Of a stretch of 64,000 bases of DNA, positions 45,301 to 56,026 are shown piece by piece. Position 1 is the first letter of the stretch. Each line of letters begins with the position of its first letter. The translations under genes and the position numbers were made by a program. The notes under the pieces were generated by a model that was given only the letters and a program-made list of their open reading frames with translations, did no database searches and had not been told where the DNA came from. The stretch is from NCBI GenBank assembly GCA_016858145.1, contig JAEHOE010000007.1:372001-436000 (forward strand), given 5' to 3'. The DNA comes from Edaphochlamys debaryana. Lineage: Eukaryota; Chlorophyta; Chlorophyceae; Chlamydomonadales.

Positions 45301-48300
45301 ACATGGCGGCGGGCCGGGGCCTGGCGGCGGCGGGGCCCGAGGACCGAATGTTCCCCCCTGAGGAGGCGGACGAGATGCTGAGCTTGCAGGTGCGGGCGGG
45401 GGCGGGAAGGGGCGAGGGCGAGGTCTGTCTGGGAAACTGAGCAGGTATGGGGGCGCTAGACAGGAGCGGGTCTGTTGGCGCATGGCTCCTCCCCCGAAGG
45501 CAGCCTCCCGCCACAGCATTAGACAGGAGAGTGGACGACGGCGAGGGTGCTGAACCTCCCAACCACCCAAACCCTCAACCTCCTAACCACCAACCACCAA
45601 CCACCAGACCTCCTGGAACTCGTCCCTCTTCATCCGGCACGACGCCTCCCTGCTCTACGCCTCATCCCTGGACGACGGAGGCGACATGATGGTGGGTGGG
45701 TGGGTGTCAGTGGCTGCTGCATGGGTGTGATGGGGGGTGGGTCTGCGGTGGACCCCCCCGCTGGGTGTGCTCTGGTGCTCGCCGTCTCGGGGCGGGTGTA
45801 CGTATTCAACCGCTCGTGCAGGCACCAACCGCTACGCTTTACCCCGGACCCCCGGCCGCCGCAGGACGCCACCTTCCGACTGGGCCGCGGCTGCGAGCTG
45901 CGCTCCCCTGGCCCCTCGGCGGGCGCCGCCGCGGCCACCGGCGACGCGGGGCCGGGCGGGGGCGGGGGCCAGTCGGGCCATGAGGCTCTGTCGGCCCTGC
46001 ACGGCTCGGCGGCGGCGCAGGGCGGGGGCGGCGCGGATACCGGGTGAGCGGGAGGGCTGGATCCTGGTGAGGATCTGGAGGAATGAAGTACCCTGGGAGA
46101 CGGGCGCCCGGCTTGTGGAGTGAGGCTGGGCAGTGTGGGTTTCCGCGGACTCGGACCCGACGGGCCCGGGTCCCGCCACACCGTTCCACGCCCCTGCAAC
46201 CCCCCCACTCCCACCCCCGCCCCCAGCCACGGCTCCTTCGCGGGCGCCTTCGCCTCGCTGCGCTCGCTCATGCGCCTGGGGCAGCACGACGCGGCGCAGC
46301 ACCTCACGCTGGAGGCCATGGGCTACCCGCACCACTACGTGGCGTACGACCACACAGACGTCATTGTGCTGCAGCCGGTGGGTACAGGGTGAAATCGTTT
46401 TACGGTCAAAATCTGTCCATACAATCCGCACCATTCCCGCAAAGCTTAGCTCCGCCACCTGCGCCATGCACGCCCTTGCTCCGGCCCGCTCTCCGCCTCC
46501 GCGTTGGCCCCGCGGCGGGCCAGCACCCCCCGCGCGACCTCGCCCGCCCGCGCGCGCTTGCGCTGCAGGAGCTGCCGCGTCGCGCCCTTGCCGCTGCCGC
46601 CCATTCTGAACCCCGCGTCGGCTTTGCGCTTCTTGTACCCGGGAGCACCCGCCGTCGTGCAGCCGCCGCACCCCTCAGCGCCACCGCAGCCCAGCGCCGC
46701 GCGGTCCCCGGCCGGCCAAGCTCCTCAGGAAACCTGTCGTCGGGGTTGTTATCTCCGCCCCAATGTCCGGCTCCACGTTGGCGTTGGCGTTGCCAGTTGC
46801 CCTCTCTCTTCAAGCTCCTCACGAAATCTGTCGCCGGGCTTGGCATGGCCCATGGCCCAAGCCCGGCCCACCTCCTTTCAGGGCCCCAACCGCCTCTCAC
46901 GGCCCCCCCATCCCGCCATCCCTTCCACCCTGCAAGCGACCCGCACCCCCCTCCCCCGCGCAGGGCCCCACCGAGGCCGGCGCCTCCGCCTCCGCCTCCT
47001 GCTCCAACGCCATGTGGATGATGCGGCCGGGGCTGGACGGGGCCAGCGACACAGTGTCGTTCGAGGCCGTGGCGAGGCCGGGGCACTTCCTCAGCGCGCT
47101 GGCATCGCCGCAGGAGGCGAAGCACGGGCCGCCAGCGTGCAGAGACGCGGCGGTGAGGAGGGAGGGCGTGGGGGAGGGCCCGGGCGAGTTCGCCTGGGGA
47201 GAAGGGCTCGAGTCGGGTCGTCAAGGCTCCCGGAAACGAGTGGACTATGTTCTTGCTGTGGTGGCCCTGCCCCCAACAGCACCCCTCTTCTGCCGCCCCC
47301 AGGCGGTCCGTTGCGACCTGGCGGAGCCCAACGGCTGTGCCACCAGCTCATGTGGGTGCGGAGGGGTGCGGGCCCGGGGTTACTCATGTAGTTGGGAGAC
47401 GCGAGCCCACCCACCCGCCCCTCCCCCCGCCCCCCCGCCCCCCGCTCCCGACCACCAGTCGTGGCGCGCGTGCTGTGCCGCAACCCTCCCACCCCCCCCC
47501 AACCGCCCCAACCGCCCCACGCCCCCACGCCCCCCCTCCCACCCCCCAGTCGTGGCGCGCGTGCTGTGCCGCAAGACCTGCGGCTCCTGCCTGGGCGCCT
47601 TGGACGCCCTGCGCCTGCGTCAGCACGTGCCGGGGTCCCTGGCCTTCGCCTCGGCCTCCTCCTTCCGCCTGGCCCCCGCCGCCCGCCGCGCCTACCCCGC
47701 CGGCTCCTACGTGTTGGCAGGCAGCAACCGCCACTTCCTGCTGGCGCCGCTGGGCAACCTGGTGGACGAGAGGTACACGACGTACTTCAATGTGGGTCGG
47801 GGGCTGGGAGGGGGGTCAGGGGGCGAGAAAGGGGCCAGCGAGGGTGCCGCCGGGACCCGGAGGGACCGCAGGAGGGGGTGCTGAAAGCTTGCAGGCGATC
47901 AGGGCCGTAGGCCCGCTCGAAACCACCCAGCAAACCCGTCGTTGGGGGTCGGCGGGTGGGGCTCTTGTGGGGCTCAGTCCAGAACAGCGAGGGCGAGCAG
48001 GCCCGGCGAGGCCGCGGGTGGCTCGGGGCAGCCGGGCTTGGCATGGGATCGCGCAGTGAAGGCGGAGTCCCGGGCAGGCGGGGATGGGCCTGTGCGATGC
48101 CCCGTACCGGGCCGCCCCCTTGTCACCGCCCCCTCCACCGCCCCCACAGGTCCTGCCCGACTATGAGGTCCCCGTGGTGCCCCGCCGCACGGCCTCCGTC
48201 GCCGCAGCCTCCTCCTCCTCCTCCGCAGCAGCAGCAGCCTTCGCGTTTGAGGCGCCTCGGGTGCAGGGCGCGGGCGTGCGGAGCAGCATGGAGTTCCTTT

Positions 48301-48380
48301 TGGACCCAGGGGCTGGGGACGGGGGGTTCTGGCAGATCAAGGACGGGGAGGGCGCGGAGGAGCAGCGAGGGGAGGTGTGA
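39357..48380 (+). CDS. Secreted GH127 beta-L-arabinofuranosidase with AbfB-like domain and nested ShKT module
   Basis: Twenty-six exons sum to 1,109 codons: 39357-39550, 39756-39883, 40168-40319, 40679-40786, 41050-41121, 41318-41461, 41630-41818, 41963-42001, 42181-42240, 42539-42610, 42905-43152, 43311-43375, 43557-43611, 43756-43848, 43974-44028, 44171-44258, 44508-44691, 44892-44988, 45231-45389, 45608-45691, 45865-46043, 46227-46377, 46964-47152, 47303-47351, 47550-47791, 48150-48380. After a signal peptide comes the DUF1680/GH127 core: ELRGHFVGHYLSA, PTSWFDRVE, EFGGMNEILYRMY, HETCTQYNMLKIA and SFWCCYGTIIESYAKLADS. In the characterised enzyme HypBA1, zinc is held by Glu and Cys of E-x-C and by a CC pair whose first Cys is the nucleophile; here E338/C340 and C521/C522. 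A His-rich insert occupies exon 11. The C-terminus is a plant-type AbfB-like domain interrupted by a ShKT module (C931-C965). Expected substrate: arabinosides of wall glycoproteins. Confidence 0.92.
47456..47574 (+). repeat. Duplicated splice-acceptor and exon start in the GH127 gene
   Basis: The 28 bases that begin cagtcgtggcgcgcgtgctg occur at 47456-47483 and 47547-47574. The second copy is the true start of exon 25, since AAGACCTGCGGC follows. The first runs into a C-rich intron. The 91-bp offset is not a multiple of three. Confidence 0.85.
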
Positions 48381-48950
48381 GGGGGGCGCCTAGGGAGGGG
48401 TGTGCAGGGGTCGGCAGCGGGGCAGGGAGCGGCTGGGGTGTGGGGTATCAGGGGGGTGTTATGAGGGCAGCGGGGTTGAGAGGCAGGTATGGATCGAAGG
48501 GTATTGACTGACGCAAAGTTGTGGGGCTAGCGGGCACCAGGCAGATGAGGGTGAGAAAGCGCTTGGGTTCACTGAGGCATATTGGGGTCTGGGGGGTCAT
48601 GTAGACTGCATAGGGGCCACTGCACTGGGCACCTGCCTAAGGCCGTGGGCCCACTATCTAGACCGTGTGTCCGTGCGGCCACCCGTTGTGAGGAGGTCTG
48701 AACTCATTCGGAGGCAGGATGGTGCTGCGACCGCTAGCGTAGGGCACGAGGCCTATCCACTGTAAGGCAGTCGCTGAGCTCGGAGTGGCGGTGTCGGGGG
48801 CGGCGGGTGATTGGAAGGCGGGAAACCTGGCGACCGGAACATTGACACGCCCGACAGCCCAAGCCCGGAGCCCTGACTCCCCAACAACTGCCCAAAGCGC
48901 TTCCCCACTCTGAAGCAGGCCCGAACGCCGGAAGCACGAGACTGCGCGCC
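48381..48950. other. Intergenic region between GH127 and PAN copy D
   Basis: Holds the 3' UTR of GH127 and the promoter of copy D. No separate gene. The frames seen on the minus strand continue into the antisense of copy D and are shadows. Confidence 0.55.
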
Positions 48951-51174
48951 ATGGCTCCCTCTTCCGCGCCGCTGCGGCCGCTGCGGCTGACCGCCCTCGC
49001 GGTTGCAGCGCTGCTGCTGTGCTGCGCCGGCTGCACAAGCGCAGGTGCGTGAGGCAGGGTGCGTGCGAGCTTGCTGGGGCTCGGCTGCTCGCGACGAGCC
49101 TGGGGCGAGCGAGCGTCTGAAATGCTCTCCCGCGCTCTCGCTCTCGCGCCTCCGCACCTGGTCCTTCGCACCTCACGCCGCTTCCTGCTCCTCCCCCCTT
49201 CTCCCACTCCCCTGCAGACTCTCCTCCCGCCACCCTGATTGCCGTGGCCGCCCGCGACGTGGAGGGCGGCATCGTGTCCGAGGGGGACGCCCTGTACCTC
49301 CCCAACGTCACGGCCTGCCGCGACGCCTGCACCGCTACCCCCGGCTGCAACCTGTGGGTCTACTGCGCGGCGGCGGACGGGTGCATGGGCAGCCCGGTAG
49401 ACTGCCAGCGAGACCTGAGCACGTGAGTGGGGAGGTGGGGAAAGGGCAAGGAGGGGTTGAGGGGTCGAGGGGCAAGGGGGCGGAGTTGGACAGACCGGGG
49501 GGCTGGTGCGGGATGCGTGTAGGGAAGGGGGAAACGAAGGGGACGAGGCTTGAGGGGAGAGGGAGTAGGAAGAGGTCGAGGGGGAAACGCCGGCTGCTGT
49601 GATCGGGCCTCCAAGCCGCGGGGAGCAGCGCTCAGGGCATGTCCACCGCGCCTTACCTCCCTGACTCTTACGTGTTGTGATCGGGCTATAAAGCCGAGGG
49701 GAGCAGCGCTCAGGGCTTAGAACAGGCCTTAAAACAGCGCCTTACCTTCCCGACTCTTCCCATGCTCTTTCCTATCATCTCCCAAGGTACCGGCAGTGCT
49801 GGCTCAAGTACGACAAGCCAACCAACTGTACGGCATGGCCCCGCTCCAAGGGGTCCTGGGATCAGTACACGGGCTGGATCAGCGGCACAACCGCAGCGGG
49901 GTGGCAGGACGGAACGCAGCCCGATAGAGGCTTCACGCACTGCAACTGCGCCCCCAACTACGTGCAGAATGGCTACAATTTTAAGGTTTAGGGCGAAGCG
50001 GGGTTTGGGCTCTGGCGCGCCCTGGCAAGACTCCCCGGGGGGTGTTAATGCGGGCTTCTCCCCCACCGGGCCGTGCGGACGCCTCCAGCCCTCGCAACGT
50101 CCTATCCTTTTTTTTTCGGGTGGAACAGCCATCTCGAGCGCCCTTGGGCCAGCCCCCGTGCCTCACCCCCCGCCCCAACTCGTGCTCTCCACACCTCAGG
50201 GCGTGTGTGCCAAGGCGTCCAGCGGATACGGCGTGTCCTGCAGGGTGGAAGCACCTGGTGGGTCGAGGGCCGGGCCCTGTTAGGTGAAGTCACTGACCCA
50301 CATGGTCTGACCCACATGGTCTGACCCACATGGCTGGCTGGGGGCCAGGCGTCTCATTGTAGCTATCTACGGTGCCATGAGAAATCCATGCGGACTTGCG
50401 TGTCTAAGGGATGTGGGCGCAGGTAGTGGAGGGCAGGGGAGGGATCTGGCTGCGGATGTCACCGCGAGGCCACTGCAAGCGCCCTGCTAACGACCTACAT
50501 CGCACCTGCCCCCCCCCGGCCCCAGCCATCAGTACCCGGGCAACCAACCGCCGGGAGAGGACTACTGCCCAAACCTACAGCAGTGCGCCGCCATCCTGGA
50601 TACGGAGCTGGATGGCCAGGTACGGCAGATCCAGCATGGGGCCTGCCTTACACCAGCTAGTTCGTTGGCCCTGCGCATCTCTACCTCCTCCTGACCCCTA
50701 CCTGCCCCTCTCCCACCCTCCAGGTCCTGAACGATGGCGACAACACCTACGTCAACTCTCCGGAGGAGTGCTGCGGCCGGTGCACGCAGACGGAGGTGGG
50801 GAGGGGAGGGGATTGGGGCTGACTGGTCGTGTGGCATCTCGGCCTCTCACCTGCCCCTCCTCCCTCCCTGTCCCTGCCTCCGCCCCCCAGTGGTGCAACG
50901 CCTGGACCTGGTACTCCGACCCCAGCGGCTGCAACGGGGAGGAGCTCTTCCGCTTCCGGCAGGCGAGTTCGCAACGGAAAGCCAACCACACACCTTCAGT
51001 CCGACCCGTGTTGCCGCCCTGCCAACGTGCCCCCTCCCTTCGCGCTCCGCCCCCCGCCCCCCACAGTGCTGGCTCAAGAACGCCAACCCGACCAGCCCCC
51101 AACCCAAGGGCGGGTACGGCAACAGTACGGGATGGATCAGCGGCGTACGGATGGCGTGGCTGCCCAAGGACTAA
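48951..51174 (+). CDS. PAN/apple-like secreted protein, copy D, one base short in exon 4
   Basis: Eight exons: 48951-49044, 49218-49422, 49787-49985, 50200-50257, 50526-50619, 50724-50795, 50891-50962 and 51067-51174. The signal peptide (MAPSSAPLRPLRL...) and both modules are present: TACRDACTATPGCN with CWLKYDKPTNC, and EECCGRCTQTE with CWLKNANPTSP. Exon 4 has 58 bases; copy B has 59 there, with the same splice sites, so the total (902) is not a multiple of three. Splicing at an alternative donor (GTGGAA at 50246) and acceptor (after ATCAG at 50532) would restore the frame. In module 2 one Cys is Tyr (WTWYSDPSGC instead of WTWCSDP). Intron 7 starts with GC. Downstream exons look undamaged, so the gene may be functional, a very young pseudogene, or affected by a sequencing error. 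Confidence 0.75.
50294..50335 (+). repeat. Three 14-bp tandem repeats in intron 4 of copy D
   Basis: tgacccacatggtc occurs three times in a row (the last with two changes). It lies just after the exon that is one base short. Confidence 0.85.
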
Positions 51175-51668
51175 ACGGCACGGCCGGTTGGCTCAGGCAA
51201 CTGAGGGGGGACGTGAGAGGTGCGGAACAGGGGGGCTGGGTCGACGGGGCGGGACGTGCAAGGAGTAGGCCTTTCCGGGGCGGGGCGGTGGAGGTGTACT
51301 GACGCTGGAGAAGCGGACCACTTGGGGATGAAAACGGGAAGGCGAAGGCCGGAGCAAGGGCCGGTTGCAGCGAGATGGACGCAGGGGGGGGCTAGAGGTA
51401 GCTGGGAAAGGAGGGATGGGCGAGGGCAGGAAGCGTTGGAGGTGGAGAGAAGGCGACGGGCGGCAAGGAACGGGCTCGGGCGCAGCTAGGAGCAGGCGGG
51501 GCCCAACCGTGCCGCCTCGGACCCGTTTATATAAGCGCCGGGACTTGCGCTCTGCTTCAGCGTTCCTGTTTCCGACACGACTCTCGAGACGCACAGCTCC
51601 TTAAGCCTCGTCCTTTGCAGCCCCCCGCGCTCAGCAACAGCAACACGCCCTCAAGCCCGCAACGATAC
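51175..51668. other. Intergenic region between tandem copies D and E
   Basis: 494 bases with the end of copy D and the promoter of copy E. Nothing else recognisable apart from the TATA box listed separately. Confidence 0.6.
51526..51535 (+). promoter_or_regulatory. TATA box of PAN copy E
   Basis: TTTATATAAG stands in very GC-rich sequence 134 bases before the ATG at 51669, a normal distance for an algal TATA box with a short 5' UTR. Confidence 0.65.
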
Positions 51669-53815
51669 ATGGCTCGGGCCGCTGCTCGCCCGCTGCCGCC
51701 GCTGCCCCTCGCGGTTGCGGCTGCGGCGCTGCTGCTGTCCATCGGCTTGTGCAGCGCAGGTGTGTAAGAGACGGAGCCTTGCGTGCGCGTCGGCTAGCTC
51801 CGTCACGGAACTGGCTTGCACACGCATTCACTCCCCTTCCCCCCGCCCCGCCCCGCCCCGCCCTGCTGCAGCCCCTCCCCCGGCTTCCCTCATCGCCGTC
51901 GCCGCTCGCGACGTGGAGGGAGGCCTCGTGACGGACCCAGAGCCGATGACCCTCCCCTCCGCCGCGGCCTGTCGCGATAACTGCACCGCTACCCCCGGCT
52001 GCAACCTGTGGGTCTACTGCGCGGCGGCGGACGGATGCATGGGCAGCCCGGGGGACTCGTCGAAGGACATCAGCAGGTGAGGCACAGGGGAGGGGCTAAG
52101 GGTTGGGGTCTGGGGGAGCCAATGGTGGTGCCTGACCCGAATGCATCCGAATGCATCCGCCTTGCTCGCTCCTATCTCCTCCCTCCTCCCCAGGTACCGG
52201 CAGTGCTGGCTCAAGTTCGACAAGCCAACCAACAAGAGCGGTTGGCCGCGCTCCCGGACCGCCAGAGACCAGGCCACGGGCTGGCTCAGCGGCACCACCG
52301 CACAGGTGCGGACGCATAGCAGGCATAGCACACGGCAGCTGTGAGGGGAGGCACCCTGCGATCCCCTCCTCCCCTGCACGTGTCCGGCCGTAGCCAGTGG
52401 TACGGCAGTTGTGGGGGTGACGAGCCGTGTGACGGGACGATACCACGGACCCCGCACGGAACCTGCGATCTGACCGATTGACTCGCCCTTTGCTTCCGCT
52501 GCAGGGGGTCAAGGACGTGGCCCCCCGGGAGATGGGCTACTCCCGCTGCACCTGCCGGGCCGAGTACGCAAACAACGGCCACTGGTTCAAGGTGCGGGCG
52601 GGTGGGCGGGTTGCAACGGCTTTGTGAAAGAGAGGGACCACACGCGGGCTGCTCCCCAAACCCCGTGCAGGGCGTGTGCGCGCCCACCTACCAGCGGGGC
52701 GCCTTCTGCTTCACCGACACCGACTGGTGCGCATGGTGGGGTGTCATTGGGCTTTGCTTTTTTAATGCTAGATGGGGTGCTGAGCCACAGGGGTCCTCAT
52801 GCACTGATCTTGCTTGGTGCTTGAGCCCGCAAGAGCCGACTGACCCCCCTCCATCCCCCCTCCAACCCCGATCCCAACCCCCCTCAACCCCCCTCCAACC
52901 TCCAACCCCCACCCTGCAGCCAGTACCCGCCCTCCGACGGCCACGAGAACTGCCCCACCACGCAGCAGTGCACCGCCATCCTGGATACAGATCTGGAAGG
53001 CGAGGTACGGCACTCACCTGTACGGCACATCTGCATGCCGCAGGGCCCATGATCCCCTTGCCTAAACGTTTCGCTCCCTGGGATAGATCCCTGCCCAGAT
53101 AGAGCCGACGCCCAACGCCCTTCGGCGCCTGGCGTTAGACACATGGAATGCACGGACTTGGCCCCTTCCCAAGCGGTTCTGCCCCCGGCTGCCCTTGTCC
53201 TGCTGCCGATCCAGGTCCTGGGCGGGGGAGCCAGCAGCTACGCCAACTCGCCCGAGGAGTGCTGCGGCCTGTGCGCTCAGCAGGACGTGGGTCGCGGTCT
53301 GGGGCTGGGGAGGGGGGGGGGGGCAACCTACCTGGGGCTTGCGCCTACGGTAGTGCCGCTCGAGTCCATGGATGGTCTGACGAGGGGCGCCTGCTCCAGT
53401 GCTGCTTGGGGCTGCGGGTCCCCTCGACTTCCTCTGCGCGTGCCTTCATGTCGGGCTGCTTTCTGGGGCCCTTATGGAGTAAGGCCCACCCCCCTATGCC
53501 CGCCTCCCCCCTTACCCCGTCCCTGCGCCCCCCAGCGCTGCAACGCCTGGACCTGGTGCTCCGACCCCAATGGGTGCAGCGGAGGAGACCTCACCCGCTT
53601 CCGGCAGGCAAGTTCCGGGTGCACCAGTTACGCGTGAAAGGCACTACTTGGAACGGTGATTGCCGCCTTGCCAACCAACGTGCTCCAAATCCAAACCCGA
53701 CCCTCCGCAGTGCTGGCTCAAGAACGCCGACCCGACCAGCCCCCAGCCCAAGGGCGGGTACGGCAACAGCACGGGATGGATCAGCGGCGTACGGATGGCC
53801 TGGATCCCGCAGTAG
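51669..53815 (+). CDS. PAN/apple-like secreted protein, copy E, with an extra intron
   Basis: Nine exons: 51669-51759, 51872-52076, 52194-52305, 52505-52591, 52671-52726, 52920-53004, 53215-53286, 53536-53607 and 53711-53815; 885 bases, 294 residues, in frame. The signal peptide is followed by the two-module structure of copy B. This is the most diverged copy: KDVAPREMGYSRCTCRAEYA replaces the usual GW-D-G region and APTYQRGAFCFTDTD the usual exon 4. All Cys of both modules are kept (CRDNCTATPGC, CWLKFDKPTN; EECCGLCAQQD, CNAWTWCSDPNGC, CWLKNADP). Exons 3a and 3b together have 199 bases, the length of the single exon 3 elsewhere, so one intron was gained here or lost in the others. Intron 8 starts with GC (GCAAGT). 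Confidence 0.88.
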
Positions 53816-55013
53816 GAGCAGCCGAGTGCCGTGTCCACAAAAACTGGAGCTGATGTATGCCTCCTGCTCGGACGCACAGCACACGCACAGCACGTTGGGG
53901 TATCAGCAACCGAGCACTACTGGCGCCCATAGTCAAAGGCGCGTGAAGGCCCCAGAGATAGCCTGAGCAGTTGGCGAGTAGACGGGAAGGAGGTGCGCTT
54001 TATAGCCTGACGCGGCCCTGCGGGAAGGAGGTGCGCGTGGTAGGCTGACGCGGCCCCTCATCAATGGTAGTGGCTCGGTAGATAGGTGGGTTGCTGAGTT
54101 ACTGAGTCAGCTAGGGCTGCTGCGGGTAGGGCCGTCTGGCCAAGACCCGGGCAGGGTCAGAGGATGCGTCACAGGGGCTCGCTTTACGCAGGTGCCTCGG
54201 GGCCTCGGGCACGGGACGGGTCTGAAGTCACCAGCGGGTGAGCTAGTGCGACTTGCAGGTTGGGTCCCGCCGGAACCGGCGGTCCTGTAACCAGATCCGG
54301 CGGAATGAGCAACACACCAACACTGCAATAGTCCTCGCCAAGTCATTCTCATCACAGCAGCCCCACAAGCGGACCCGGCCCGAGTGCGGGCCAGGCGAAG
54401 CCACCTTGCCAGGCGCACAACGCCATCCAAACGTACGACCACCAGTAGCAGTAAACCCCCGCCCAAGTCAGCCTCCATTTGGGGCCCAAGACTACAGAGA
54501 AGGACCGTGTCACAAAGGTCCTCGTCGGGGGTGCGCCCTGGCACACCCCAACAATACACGTCGCCCTCTATCAGCCGGTGACTGCGCGGCACGCCCCCGA
54601 TCAATACGCTGTGCTCACCATCCGGCAAAAGCACGCACACTTCCTTCCAATCTGACATGCGCAAAGTTTCTATGCGAAGCCTGCGTAGCTCAACGCCTCC
54701 TTCCAGGCACCAGGCTGACGCGCCTTGCGGCGCCCGCAGGGAGCCGGCGGTTCGCAGCCCCCACCCACAATACATGCACATGCAAACAATGGCCCCCTGA
54801 GGTCATCCCCGTCAGTCAAGTCGCCCCCTTCCCTCCCCCGCAACCCGTCACGTGCGGTACCCAAGCCCAGGGACTCAGCGTCGAGTCCCGACGTCTCCGC
54901 TTCCACCAGACCCCACGTGCGGCTGCAAGTCAGCCCTGTCTGGCATGATTCCGAGGCCACAGTCTTAACCGAAGTGTGGTCCAGCTCTGCTTTACCGGTA
55001 TGCCCCGAGGCGT
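53816..55013. other. Region between convergent copy E and the Pro/Tyr-rich gene
   Basis: Contains the 3' ends of both genes. A repeated gggaaggaggtgcgc phrase occurs near 53986 and 54023. The minus-strand frame 54781-54107 is listed separately. Otherwise nothing was recognised. Confidence 0.5.
54107..54781 (-). other. Unassigned minus-strand open reading frame, 224 codons
   Basis: It starts with ATG and contains normal-looking protein sequence (MSDWKEVCVLLPDGEHSVLI, DVYCWGVPGRTPDEDLCD). It uses A/T-ending codons (TTA, CTA, ATA, GTA) much more than the neighbouring genes. It lies just downstream of the Pro/Tyr-rich gene on the same strand, so it might be only its 3' UTR. No domain was recognised, and the last third is low-complexity. 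Confidence 0.3.
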
Positions 55014-56026
55014 CTAGAAGCCCTCGTCCATGATGCTCCCATCCATGGCGTCAGCGATCAGCAGGCCCGCACCCAGGGCCGCAATGCCGCCCACCGCACC
55101 CACGGCAATGGCCTGCGGAGGCGGAGGGACCACGGATGGTCAGGACCGGGTGCCGCGTGCAGGAGCCGGTTCATCAGGGCTACAGCCGGCCCTGGATACC
55201 ACGACTGCAACCCGCAAGCAACGAGCACCACAGCGCGCGTCTTACCGTGCCCACGCCCATGCCACCGCCGCCGCCGCCGCGGTTGTCGTACCCCTGCTGG
55301 TGGTAGCCGGGCGGGGGCGCCTGCTGGTAGTACACCACTGCGGTAGGTACCGAAGCGATAGGGGGTTGGAGGAGCAGGGGTTGAGGGGACAGAGGTTGGG
55401 CACGGAGCACAGTAGCGTTTAACATGCCGTGTTCAATCCCCAGTGAAGAGCCGGGAGCCAAACACCATAGTAGCCCGGACTGACCTTGCTGCTGCTGCGG
55501 GTAGCCGTATCCGGGAGGCGGCGGGGCGCCGTACCCAGGCGGGGGTGGCCCGTAGCCTGGGGGCGGGTGGCCCGGTGGCGGGTACCCTGGGGCGCCGTAC
55601 CCAGGCGGCGGTGGCCCGTAGCCTGGTGGAGGCGCCCCATACCCGGGCGGGGGTGCCCCGTATCCAGGTGGGGGCGCAGCGTATTGCCCGGGCGGGGGTC
55701 CTCGGTGATGGCGACCACTGCCGGATGAGTCGCTGCTCCCGCTCCCGCTTCCATGGGAGCGCCTGGGCTTGGCTGTCGGGCGGAGGGGCAGGAGGGGCGT
55801 GTGTGGACACGAGGGCGCTAGGATGCGGGTGTAACCCGCCGTTCTGGACACAGCGACGCTATAGAGCGATACAATTGCCTATCGTCGCGCGGTGGAGAAG
55901 GGGCTCGCAGGCCCAATCGACCGCGAACCTCGAAGGGCACCGCTTACCTTGGTAGTATTGGCCGGTCGCCGGGTCGTAGACTAGATCCTTGTCCTTGTTC
56001 TCTGCGAGGAGCGACGGGGGCCTCAT
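55014..56026 (-). CDS. Small PPPGYG-repeat protein with hydrophobic Gly/Ala C-terminus
   Basis: Four exons: 56026-55948, 55772-55485, 55337-55246 and 55112-55014; 558 bases, 185 residues. Residues after YDPATGQYYQ form a basic Ser/Gly/His stretch, then about ten PPPGYG(A/P) repeats (the XYPPX type), a Gln tract, GYHQQGYDNRGGGGGG, and a C-terminal AIAVGAVGGIAALGAGLLIA segment. XYPPX repeats plus a Gly-rich hydrophobic tail occur in rhodopsin-tail-like, annexin-like and 'glycine-rich protein A3' proteins and favour self-association. No C2 domain is visible. The N-terminus could continue in upstream exons, since ctcgcag precedes the GAGAAC codons and may be an acceptor. Confidence 0.75.
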
